Shown: positions 1 to 5,764, counted from the stretch's first letter. The stretch is DNA of 7,288 nt from an uncultured Candidatus Melainabacteria bacterium (GCA_946186335.1 CAMHMW010000090.1:1-7288); one strand, 5' to 3'. Made by a program: numbers and translations. Notes: generated from the sequence alone by a model not told the origin.

Positions 1-869
1 TATGAACATTCGGAATTTAATCTTTTCAGATATAGCCTTGATGAATATGAACCGGGCAGAATAAATGTATTTGAATTATCTCTCAGTTCTTCGTCATGCT
101 TTTCTTTAAATTTTACATTTTTAAAGTAATCAAAAATTGACCCGAGTTTTATTTCATAATCTTCAAGATATTCATTAATTCTTTCAATCTGAATTGCAAT
201 ATTATCAGGTATATCAAGGTGATCCGCACCTATCGGAAGCAGCAGGGTATCCCCTGATTTTTCCGCAATTTTATCAAGATTAAGTTCTAATAATTCCGCT
301 TTTTCTTTAATCGGTTTTTCAAGTGAAAAAATATCGTTAAAATAACCGCGTATAAGATTTACCGTATCAACTCCGCCAAATCTGAAATTTGCTGAAATAT
401 TTCCGCAGCCGCGCCATACAACTGCTTTATCAATATCATACTCTTTAAGAATTTCCGGAACATTTTTACTGTGTCCGAAAGTATCCGCCATGTATGCAAC
501 AAAATCATTACACCCGAAATCTCTTGCAATTTTAAGCCCGATTTCCAAGTTTTTACGGTAACAGATGCCATCGGTTAAAAATTCATCAATAAGACAGTAA
601 AACGGACCTATAAAAAGTTTTTTCTCCGCAATTAAACGTCTTATCAGTTCTTCTTTTTCGGGGCGAAATTCAAGATAATCAAGCAAGGCAACAACCTGCC
701 CGTCAAAAAAGAATGACGGAATTTTTTCTTCTTCCAGCATGCTCAAAATATGGTCAAAGACTCTGACCAGCCGAAGTCTAAAGACCTCAAATTCCCTGTA
801 CCATTCCCTGTCCCAATGGGTATGCAGGTAAGCTATAACTTGCTTTTTCCCTTTTCGTCTGCCAAACAT
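1..869 (-). CDS. GH38-family alpha-mannosidase, N-terminal part (truncated by window edge)
   Basis: The frame is open for 289 codons from ATG at 869 and runs off the left edge, so only the catalytic N-terminal part is present; full GH38 enzymes are usually 800-1000 residues. GH38 enzymes hydrolyse terminal alpha-mannosides and retain anomeric configuration. Residues 16-24 read HTHWDREWY, the family signature; H18 and D20 correspond to metal ligands. FFFDGQ at 53-58 is also typical. MADTFGH at 127-133 carries the predicted nucleophile D129, with Ala where bacterial relatives often have Pro. VVWRG (150-154), GADH (214-217) and SSRLYLK (276-282) fit later conserved blocks. There is no signal peptide (MFGRRKGKKQ start), so the enzyme is probably cytoplasmic and would act on imported mannosides. 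The start is fixed by the signature beginning at residue 16, although the Shine-Dalgarno is weak. It is divergent from the gene at 979. The family call is firm; substrate linkage cannot be told. Confidence 0.9.
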   Translation of the reverse strand, partial: MFGRRKGKKQVIAYLHTHWDREWYREFEVFRLRLVRVFDHILSMLEEEKIPSFFFDGQVVALLDYLEFRPEKEELIRRLIAEKKLFIGPFYCLIDEFLTDGICYRKNLEIGLKIARDFGCNDFVAYMADTFGHSKNVPEILKEYDIDKAVVWRGCGNISANFRFGGVDTVNLIRGYFNDIFSLEKPIKEKAELLELNLDKIAEKSGDTLLLPIGADHLDIPDNIAIQIERINEYLEDYEIKLGSIFDYFKNVKFKEKHDEELRDNSNTFILPGSYSSRLYLKRLNSECS

Positions 870-914
870 AGTTATATCTTATCACTATTTTTCCCTGATG
901 GCTAATTGTTAAGA

Positions 915-943
915 TTAGACAACAGCAGAATGTAAATTTTAAT
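915..943 (+). promoter_or_regulatory. Possible sigma-70 promoter for the secreted-protein gene at 979
   Basis: TTAGAC (915-920) and TTTAAT (938-943) are separated by 17 bases, about 35 bases upstream of the ATG. Both boxes are imperfect and the region is AT-rich, so this is a weak prediction. The rest of the 109-bp divergent gap (870-978) shows no hairpin. A GAGG Shine-Dalgarno at 970-973 lies five bases before the start at 979. Confidence 0.3.
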
Positions 944-978
944 AATGATTTTTAATATTATTTTGAAATGAGGTTAAA

Positions 979-1503
979 ATGAAAAAAATAATACTATTAT
1001 CAGTTCTATTTTGCGTTGGTTTTTCACAATATACACCGGCAGATACAAGAGTTGTCAGAACAGTTAATGATATTGGTTTGCCTACAGTCTGCGAACAAAA
1101 TATTTACAAACAGGACTTGTCTGCCGTTGAAGAATATCTGTATGGGAGAACATACTCAAATGATACACTGTCAAATCGTTTTAACAGAATAGAAAAAACT
1201 TTGTTTAATCGTAATTTTATGTCATTAAATGTTTCACAGAGGATGAATAATATAATAGCAAATTACAGAAAACCGGCATACGGTGATGGGTATTACAGTT
1301 CAGCAAAAACACCCGCACAATGGATTTTAAACAGATTTATCGGTCAACCGACAGGTTTTACTCCGCCGGTTATGAACTCGCCGTATAATGAATACGGAAT
1401 GCCATACGGAATTAATCGGGGATATTACAACAACAGGGGCGGATATACTTACAATAATGAAATGCCTGCCTCAACAGGTTTTGGGGTTCATATTTTGGAC
1501 TAA
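979..1503 (+). CDS. Small exported protein with two tandem 21-residue repeats, Tyr/Asn/Gly-rich tail
   Basis: This is a 174-residue protein of unknown function. It starts with a short signal peptide (MKKIILLSVLFCVGFS); cleavage is plausibly after A21, and the Cys at 12 sits in a poor lipobox, so a lipoprotein is unlikely. Residues 50-70 and 71-91 are two adjacent copies of a 21-residue unit of pattern (V/I)E..L(Y/F).R.(Y/F)....(L/V)S.R(F/M)N. From memory, similar leucine/arginine-spaced units occur in exported proteins of cyanobacteria and Vampirovibrionia. The tail from about residue 98 to 160 is low-complexity, rich in Tyr, Gly, Asn and Pro, and looks disordered. GAGG at 970-973 supports the start. 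It is followed after 76 bases by glmS on the same strand with no terminator between, so read-through is possible. It probably acts in the periplasm or at the cell surface; the role cannot be stated. Confidence 0.8.
   Translation: MKKIILLSVLFCVGFSQYTPADTRVVRTVNDIGLPTVCEQNIYKQDLSAVEEYLYGRTYSNDTLSNRFNRIEKTLFNRNFMSLNVSQRMNNIIANYRKPAYGDGYYSSAKTPAQWILNRFIGQPTGFTPPVMNSPYNEYGMPYGINRGYYNNRGGYTYNNEMPASTGFGVHILD
1126..1251 (+). repeat. Two tandem 63-bp units encoding a 21-residue repeat
   Basis: Codons 50-70 (1126-1188) and 71-91 (1189-1251) of the exported protein encode units that align without gaps. They share acidic E at unit position 2, L at 5, aromatic at 6, R at 8, aromatic at 10, L/V at 15, S at 16, R at 18, F/M at 19 and N at 20. 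The conservation is in the protein, and the DNA copies have diverged, so the duplication is old. Confidence 0.75.
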
Positions 1504-1534
1504 TGTAAAAATTATATAAAGTTCCTTAATTTTA

Positions 1535-1543
1535 TGGTAAAAT
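1535..1543 (+). promoter_or_regulatory. Candidate extended -10 promoter for glmS
   Basis: TGGTAAAAT (1535-1543) matches the extended -10 pattern TGnTAnAAT, and lies 36 bases upstream of the glmS ATG. No good -35 box sits at the expected distance, as extended -10 promoters allow. The resulting leader would be about 30 bases. It is too short for a glmS ribozyme or other riboswitch, and none was seen. Confidence 0.4.
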
Positions 1544-1561
1544 ATTAATGTAGTTACTTAT

Positions 1562-1570
1562 AGGGAGAGG
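1562..1570 (+). promoter_or_regulatory. Strong Shine-Dalgarno of glmS
   Basis: The purine run AGGGAGAGG ends nine bases before the ATG at 1580. It fixes the start that places Cys as residue 2, as the catalytic mechanism needs. Confidence 0.7.
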
Positions 1571-1579
1571 AACTGTTTT

Positions 1580-3424
1580 ATGTGCGGCATAGTTGGATAT
1601 GTAGGGAAAAAATCCGTAGTCGGAATTTTACTGGACGGATTAGAACAACTTGAATACAGAGGTTATGATTCTGCGGGGGTTGCTATCAAAACAGAAGATG
1701 CAATAAACGTATATAAAGCAGAGGGCAAACTTGGTAATTTGCGTGATGTTTTAACCGCGCATCTAAGTGAAGTAAGTTCTTCCACAGTCGGAATAGGTCA
1801 TATCAGATGGGCAACTCATGGTGCTCCCTCTGTTATTAACGCACATCCGCATACCTGTAACTGCGGGAATTTGGTAATTGTTCATAATGGGATTATTGAA
1901 AACTATAAGGAACTCAAAATCGAATTAGAGGCTATGGGGTGTAAATTCCGTTCCCAAACAGATACGGAGTCTGTTGCACACCTTATTGCGGCAATTTATG
2001 ATAAAGAAAAAGATTTAACAAAGGCTGTTCATATTGCTACACAAAAAATTCAGGGCGCTTATGCGCTATGTATTATGCACAATGATTTTCCCAAAAAAAT
2101 TGTTGCGACAAAAAGAAATGCTCCGCTTGTAATTGGAGTTGGTGATGGTGAATATTATATCGCATCAGATGTCCCAGCCTTTATTAAGCATACAAAAAAT
2201 GCCGTTTATTTGCAGGATAATCAGGTTGCTACAATTACAAATGACTCGTTTAAAATTGAGGATGAAAACGGAAAAGTTATTGAACCAAAAGTTGAGGTGT
2301 TGCCTTGGGAACCTGTTGCACTCAGTAAAATGGGCTATAAACACTTTATGCTTAAAGAAATTCATGAGCAGCCGGATATTATCAGAAATATTCTTGTCGG
2401 TAAGATTAAAACCTCAGATTCGCCTATTGTTTTAAATGAAGTGAATTTAACCCGTGAAACTCTTAAAAATCTTAACAGAATACAGATTATTGCCTGCGGA
2501 ACATCATTGCATGCAGCACTAATCGGCAAATATATCATTGAAGATTTTTGTAATATTCCTGTTGATGTTGAGGCATCAAGCGAATATATTTACAGAAAAA
2601 CCGTTACAGATGAAAATACCCTTGTTATAGGTGTTTCACAGTCAGGAGAAACGGCTGATACTTTAACTGCCATTAAACAATCTAAGGCGAGAGGCTCTCA
2701 TATTTTGATTATAACAAACCGTCCTGATAGTGCTATGGCAAGAGAGGCGGACAGTTTGTTATCTGTTAATGCTGGTATTGAAGTTTCCGTTGCCGCTACA
2801 AAATCGTATATGGCACAACTTACCTCGTTTTATCTGCTGGCGATTTATATGGCGGAAATTAAAGGCTCAAAATCTGCTGAGAGTTTGAAAGAATTGAAAG
2901 CAGAGATGTTACTTCTTCCGCAAAAACTTGAACAGATATTAACACAAAAGCAGCAAATTCAGGCTTGCGCAAGAAAATATGCAAATACAAGAGATTTTAT
3001 ATATATTGCACGCGGAATAAACTATCCGACTGCATTGGAAGGTGCGTTAAAACTTAAAGAAATCAGTTATATCAACGCTACCGGTTATCCTGCGGGTGAG
3101 TTAAAACACGGACCGATTGCTATGCTTGACGAAACAATGCCTGTTTTATCGATTTTAATGAACGGTTCTGTTTATGAAAAACTGCTTTCAAACAGCGAGG
3201 AGGCAAAGGCTCGTAATGCAAGAATGATAGCCTTAACCAACTCGAATAACCCGAAACTTAATGACTTATTTGATGATATAATCAGAGTTCCTGATGTAGT
3301 TGAATTGTTATCACCATTGATAGCAATTGTTCCGTTGCAGTTGATAGCTTATTATATTGCTGAATTTTTAGGCAAAGATGTTGATCAGCCCAGAAATCTT
3401 GCAAAATCGGTTACGGTAGAATAA
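1580..3424 (+). CDS. glmS: Glutamine--fructose-6-phosphate aminotransferase (isomerizing)
   Basis: GlmS makes glucosamine-6-phosphate from fructose-6-phosphate and glutamine, the first committed step to UDP-GlcNAc, peptidoglycan and lipid A precursors. It acts in the cytoplasm. The 614 residues match the family length (about 609 in E. coli). The N-terminal class II glutaminase domain (about 1-240) begins MCGIVGYVG; C2 becomes the N-terminal nucleophile after Met removal. RGYDSAG (27-33), HIRWATHG (74-81), HNGIIENY (102-109) and the following TDTE (127-130) are conserved. Two SIS sugar-isomerase domains follow, with CGTS (306-309), SQSGETADT (353-361), ATKSY (406-410) and the ALEGALKLKE/GELKHGP block (485-512). 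The C-terminus DQPRNLAKSVTVE carries K609, equivalent to the E. coli Lys603 that forms a Schiff base with the sugar. All key residues are present. A 50-codon ORF follows with no gap. No ribozyme is seen upstream. Confidence 0.98.
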   Translation: MCGIVGYVGKKSVVGILLDGLEQLEYRGYDSAGVAIKTEDAINVYKAEGKLGNLRDVLTAHLSEVSSSTVGIGHIRWATHGAPSVINAHPHTCNCGNLVIVHNGIIENYKELKIELEAMGCKFRSQTDTESVAHLIAAIYDKEKDLTKAVHIATQKIQGAYALCIMHNDFPKKIVATKRNAPLVIGVGDGEYYIASDVPAFIKHTKNAVYLQDNQVATITNDSFKIEDENGKVIEPKVEVLPWEPVALSKMGYKHFMLKEIHEQPDIIRNILVGKIKTSDSPIVLNEVNLTRETLKNLNRIQIIACGTSLHAALIGKYIIEDFCNIPVDVEASSEYIYRKTVTDENTLVIGVSQSGETADTLTAIKQSKARGSHILIITNRPDSAMAREADSLLSVNAGIEVSVAATKSYMAQLTSFYLLAIYMAEIKGSKSAESLKELKAEMLLLPQKLEQILTQKQQIQACARKYANTRDFIYIARGINYPTALEGALKLKEISYINATGYPAGELKHGPIAMLDETMPVLSILMNGSVYEKLLSNSEEAKARNARMIALTNSNNPKLNDLFDDIIRVPDVVELLSPLIAIVPLQLIAYYIAEFLGKDVDQPRNLAKSVTVE

Positions 3425-3577
3425 ATGAAACAGTTAATTTCTGACAATATACTTATCAGCAAAAGTGTAACAGATATTGAAAGCGAGTTAAATATCAAAT
3501 ACGGTTCTGTTATACGTTGGGCAATAGTAGATGTTTTTGATGATAATTATAAAATATCACTTACTTATGAAAAATAA
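3425..3577 (+). CDS. 50-residue hypothetical protein directly abutting glmS
   Basis: ATG at 3425 follows the glmS stop (3422-3424) with zero bases between, and the frame is open for 50 codons to TAA at 3575-3577. The product starts MKQLISDNILISKSVTDIES and ends in ISLTYEK. It is soluble-looking with mixed charge, one Trp (W32), no Cys, no membrane segment and no recognisable motif. The purines before the start are weak (GGTAG inside the glmS end), so translation would depend on coupling to glmS termination. Codon choice resembles its neighbours. A strong terminator begins right after its stop, so it is the last gene of the glmS transcript. The ORF is probably real because it fills exactly the space between glmS and the terminator. 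I do not recognise the family. A role linked to glmS is only suggested by position. Confidence 0.55.
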   Translation: MKQLISDNILISKSVTDIESELNIKYGSVIRWAIVDVFDDNYKISLTYEK

Positions 3578-3578
3578 C

Positions 3579-3607
3579 AAAAACTCCCTCATCAAGAGGG
3601 AGTTTTT
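3579..3607. terminator. Bidirectional Rho-independent terminator between convergent units
   Basis: The perfect stem ACTCCCTC (3583-3590) / GAGGGAGT (3596-3603) has a 5-base loop. It is flanked by an A run on the left and a T run on the right, which extend the stem to about 12 pairs. It lies one base after the 50-codon ORF downstream of glmS and 20 bases past the stop of the convergent minus-strand gene at 3628. It therefore serves both strands. Confidence 0.9.
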
Positions 3608-3627
3608 ATTATTTTGAAGAATTATCT

Positions 3628-4344
3628 TTAGTATATTCCTCTGCCGCCGTTTTTGTAGTATTCCATAACCGGATTCTCGCCATTTTTTAGTTTTTCTATA
3701 TATTCCTGACGTTCTCTCAGTTGTTCAATTATTTGTTGTCTTTTTGCTTCCTTTGCGTCATTAACGGCTTGTTCTTCTTGTTGCACAGCTTCCTGTTCTG
3801 CTTTGTCATTATATTTTTGGTCAATTTGACCTGACTTAAAGATATTTTTAAATAATTCATTTACGAGATATATAGCACAGCCGCCAACCAGACCGGCAAC
3901 ACCTGCTTTGGTCGGATTTTTAAGAATTTTGTTTGCCAATCCTTCCAATTTAGGCATATATTTAGATGCTTTTTTTAGTAATGCCGCCGCAGTCTTACCA
4001 AGACCAGATACTAAGGGTCTGAATACATTTCTGTTTTTACTTACAATGTATGCTGCGCCGCCGACTAAACCTGTTTTTGCCAAAAATCCTGCATCATTTT
4101 TCAGATGTTCTTTTGCACATTCTGTTCTGTTTGACATACTGCCCTTATCAGAATCAAACAATGAGTGTATTGCTGTTCCTGTTAGTGCAATAGTGCCGCC
4201 GACTAACCCTGCTTTGATAAATAGCGGAGTTTTACTTGTTGCCTTAAACGCTTTTTTAAACGCCTCTGTATCTATTGGCTTTTTAAATTTTTCAAAATTT
4301 GTTGCTTTTGTAAATACCTTTGATGCTTCATCAATTTTTGTCAT
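3628..4344 (-). CDS. Three-paralog family protein, long copy with lysine-rich N-terminus and charged tail
   Basis: This 238-residue protein of unknown function is the longest of three paralogs. It has a Lys-rich helical N-terminal extension (1-40) absent from the others. A hydrophobic Gly-rich segment (about 42-62) is followed by block A KGSMSNRTECAKEHLKND (67-84), a second hydrophobic segment (about 86-101), block B KNPTKAG (142-148) leading into a third (about 147-163), then block C GQIDQKYND (172-180). All three hydrophobic segments contain the same Gly pattern GLVGG (46-50, 92-96, 151-155). A highly charged Glu/Gln/Lys tail (about 182-220) looks helical or coiled-coil, and the end is Gly/Tyr-rich. 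The protein is probably membrane-inserted but has no signal peptide. AAAGGGGA (4353-4360) is a good Shine-Dalgarno. It lies 41 bases downstream of its paralog with no terminator or shared promoter module between, so it is likely co-transcribed. No function is assigned. Confidence 0.85.
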   Translation of the reverse strand: MTKIDEASKVFTKATNFEKFKKPIDTEAFKKAFKATSKTPLFIKAGLVGGTIALTGTAIHSLFDSDKGSMSNRTECAKEHLKNDAGFLAKTGLVGGAAYIVSKNRNVFRPLVSGLGKTAAALLKKASKYMPKLEGLANKILKNPTKAGVAGLVGGCAIYLVNELFKNIFKSGQIDQKYNDKAEQEAVQQEEQAVNDAKEAKRQQIIEQLRERQEYIEKLKNGENPVMEYYKNGGRGIY

Positions 4345-4385
4345 AACTAATTTCCCCTTTCTAATACTTGTAACTTAACTTTTAC

Positions 4386-4892
4386 CTATGCTGATATTTC
4401 CCCTGCAATTAAATTTGATGCGTTTTTATCATCATCTAAAATTACATTTTTTGTTGTGCTTTCAATTTTTGCAGCATCATCATATTTTTGGTCAATTTTG
4501 CCTTTATTATTTGCAAATTTGTAAATTGCATATAATAAATTTAGACCTAATGTTGTTCCGATAACTGTTGCCCCTGCTTTTGTCGGGTTTTTGAGAAATT
4601 TTTCAACAATATTTGAACTTGATTTTTTTACAAGGTGACTTATTCCGTTTAGTAACTTACCCGCAAATTTTCCAAATCCTGTTGCTATAACTTTACCGGC
4701 TTTTGTCTTGTTTAAAACTTTTGCGGCAATTCCAACAGCACCAACTTGCGCGCCAAAAATTAAATCGTTTTTAAAATGCTCTTTTGCGGCTTCAGAACGG
4801 TTGGTTAAACTGCCCTTATTCTTGTCAAATAGTGTTGCAACCCCATGAACTGCAATAGCCGAGGCGCCAACAGCAGCAATTTTCATGTTCAT
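4386..4892 (-). CDS. Three-paralog family protein, middle copy
   Basis: This 168-residue protein of unknown function starts MNMKIAAVGA. The frame stays open upstream to an ATG at 5036. I chose 4892 because AAGGA (4902-4906) is well placed for it, because the shared promoter module (4921-4966) lies inside the longer version, and because the paralog at 5095-5625 also begins just before block A. A short hydrophobic stretch (3-21) precedes block A, KGSLTNRSEAAKEHFKND (26-43). A second hydrophobic stretch (44-60), a Gly/Lys-rich amphipathic middle, block B KNPTKAG (101-107), a third hydrophobic stretch (about 106-125) and block C GKIDQKYDDAAKIES (131-145) then TKNV follow. Together these suggest an integral or membrane-associated protein. 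No catalytic motif is seen. It is probably the first gene of a two-gene unit with the 238-residue paralog. Confidence 0.85.
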   Translation of the reverse strand: MNMKIAAVGASAIAVHGVATLFDKNKGSLTNRSEAAKEHFKNDLIFGAQVGAVGIAAKVLNKTKAGKVIATGFGKFAGKLLNGISHLVKKSSSNIVEKFLKNPTKAGATVIGTTLGLNLLYAIYKFANNKGKIDQKYDDAAKIESTTKNVILDDDKNASNLIAGEISA

Positions 4893-4901
4893 ATCCCGTA
4901 T

Positions 4902-4906
4902 TCCTT
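4902..4906 (-). promoter_or_regulatory. Shine-Dalgarno that decides the start of the middle paralog
   Basis: AAGGA on the minus strand ends nine bases before the ATG at 4892. The in-frame ATG two codons later (4886) is about 15 bases away and less likely. The far-upstream ATG at 5036 sits at the foot of the previous gene's terminator and has no comparable site. Confidence 0.55.
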
Positions 4907-4920
4907 TCGTACTTTCTTTG

Positions 4921-4966
4921 AAATATCCTACTCTTATATAAAGTTTTTTGAGATTTCGCAATTGCA
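4921..4966 (-). promoter_or_regulatory. Shared promoter/operator module, copy upstream of middle paralog
   Basis: Read on the minus strand, the module runs TGCAATT, a 16-base variable spacer, then CTTTATATAAGAGTAGGATATTT. It aligns without gaps to 5659-5704 upstream of the neighbouring paralog: 21 of 23 bases match in the distal block and 7 of 7 in TGCAATT. TATATA or TATAAG is a plausible -10 box. TGCAATT lies where a -35 or activator site could be. The GAGTAGG block beyond the -10 would be the start of the transcript or an operator. The ATG lies 28 bases further on. Confidence 0.6.
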
Positions 4967-4991
4967 TGATTAAAATTTGTATATTGCTAAA

Positions 4992-5027
4992 AACCTTAAT
5001 TTTATTGATAATTTTAACCTTAATTTT
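4992..5027. repeat. 12-bp direct repeat with 24-bp period
   Basis: AACCTTAATTTT occurs at 4992-5003 and again at 5016-5027, an exact match. The pair sits between the terminator of the upstream paralog and the promoter module of the middle paralog, about 25 bp from the module's TGCAATT end. It could be paired regulator sites, but the surroundings are very AT-rich and chance is possible. Confidence 0.4.
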
Positions 5028-5040
5028 TCTTAACAAAAGA

Positions 5041-5068
5041 AAAAGAGCCCGAAATTTCAGACTCTTTT
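5041..5068 (-). terminator. Rho-independent terminator of the 176-residue paralog gene
   Basis: On the minus strand AAAAGAGTCTGAA pairs with TTTCGGGCTCTTTT through G-C, A-T and G-T pairs, with a small AATT-type loop. It is followed by further T-rich sequence (CTTTT). It begins 26 bases after the stop at 5095. It separates this gene from the downstream paralog, which has its own promoter module. Confidence 0.8.
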
Positions 5069-5094
5069 CTACCTATATATGGATGGATAGGATT

Positions 5095-5625
5095 TTACTC
5101 TACAAATACCGGTTTTATGCTATTCTTAGCAATTTTTTCTTCGAGAACAACATTTTTTGTCTGGCTTTCAATTTTTGCTGCATCTTCATATTTTTGGTCA
5201 ATTCTACCTGCCTTGTTGCAATATTTTGCGGTTCTGTTTATCAGATACAAACCTCCAAATACAGCTAAGCCAATTGCCCCGTATTTTTTCGGATTTTTAC
5301 CAATTTCTGATGCAATATTCTTAAAACAATTCGCTGCCCCGTCTAATTTCAAGAATTTACCAATTTTTGTTTTGCCAAGTGTTGCAAGTGCCTTGGATAA
5401 ATAACTATATGTTTTTGATAAAACCGAGCCTGATTTTGTAGCGACTACGCCAGCTTTACCTGTTGCAGCTACAACGCCTGCTGCGACTGCCGGAATACCA
5501 ATTGTCGTACCTAAAACCAAATCATTTTTAAAATGTTCTTTTGCTGCCTGATGACGGTTTGTCAAAGAACCTTTTTTGCTGTCTGCCAGTGTTGATAAAT
5601 AATGTGCTGTTGCTACAGTTAACAT
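5095..5625 (-). CDS. Three-paralog family protein, first-transcribed copy
   Basis: This 176-residue protein of unknown function begins MLTVATAHYL, with AAAGGTAGG as Shine-Dalgarno just upstream. Block A, KGSLTNRHQAAKEHFKND, is at 18-35. It is followed by an Ala/Gly/Val-rich hydrophobic stretch (36-56), a Lys/Gly-rich amphipathic middle, block B KNPKKYG (110-116), a second strong hydrophobic stretch (115-130) and block C GRIDQKYEDAAKIES (140-154) with TKNVV. It ends KPVFVE. Two likely membrane segments and the many positive residues between them suggest membrane association; no signal peptide is evident. C-terminal coding DNA is 52/59 identical to that of the middle paralog (5150-5208 against 4444-4502), so these two are the closest pair. 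It has its own promoter module and terminator, so it is probably monocistronic. No family name or function can be assigned. Confidence 0.85.
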   Translation of the reverse strand: MLTVATAHYLSTLADSKKGSLTNRHQAAKEHFKNDLVLGTTIGIPAVAAGVVAATGKAGVVATKSGSVLSKTYSYLSKALATLGKTKIGKFLKLDGAANCFKNIASEIGKNPKKYGAIGLAVFGGLYLINRTAKYCNKAGRIDQKYEDAAKIESQTKNVVLEEKIAKNSIKPVFVE

Positions 5626-5658
5626 AATAACCTACCTTTCAAATTTCTACACAAAAAT

Positions 5659-5704
5659 AAATAACCTACTCATATATAAAGAAATTTTTAAGACAGAAAT
5701 TGCA
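5659..5704 (-). promoter_or_regulatory. Shared promoter/operator module, copy upstream of the 176-residue paralog
   Basis: On the minus strand the element runs TGCAATT, spacer, CTTTATATATGAGTAGGTTATTT, matching the module at 4921-4966 with the same internal spacing. The ATG at 5625 lies 33 bases beyond its end. The spacer has diverged while both flanks are conserved, which is the pattern expected of bound sites rather than of leftover duplication. Confidence 0.6.
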
Positions 5705-5764
5705 GACTAAAATTCTATTTTATCAATTTTCTTGATATTACAGGCTTTAATATGTTTACATTCC

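Noticed and set aside
359..571. A 70-codon open frame on the minus strand inside the mannosidase gene.
   Set aside because: It is out of frame with the GH38 protein, whose conserved motifs cover the same bases in the right frame.
1504..1579. A glmS ribozyme or riboswitch in front of glmS.
   Set aside because: The gap is 76 bases and holds a promoter-like element and ribosome site. It is too short for the glmS ribozyme fold, and no core sequence was seen.
3908..4378. A 156-codon open frame on the plus strand, opposite the 238-residue paralog.
   Set aside because: It is a mirror of the real gene on the other strand, where the motif-bearing frame and ribosome site are found. Its product shows no recognisable motif. 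Similar antisense frames opposite glmS, thrB and the other paralogs were dropped for the same reason.
4893..5036. A 48-residue N-terminal extension of the middle paralog, starting at an ATG at 5036.
   Set aside because: It would begin at the foot of the preceding gene's terminator and overlap the shared promoter module. It has no good ribosome site and would add a Lys/Ile-rich stretch absent from the closest paralog. The start at 4892 has a well-placed AAGGA.
5721..5737. Inverted repeat TATCAA-ttttc-TTGATA after the ferredoxin gene, considered as its terminator.
   Set aside because: The stem is only six mostly A-T pairs and is not followed by a T run on the minus strand. It is a poor terminator, and such a palindrome is expected by chance in this AT-rich gap.
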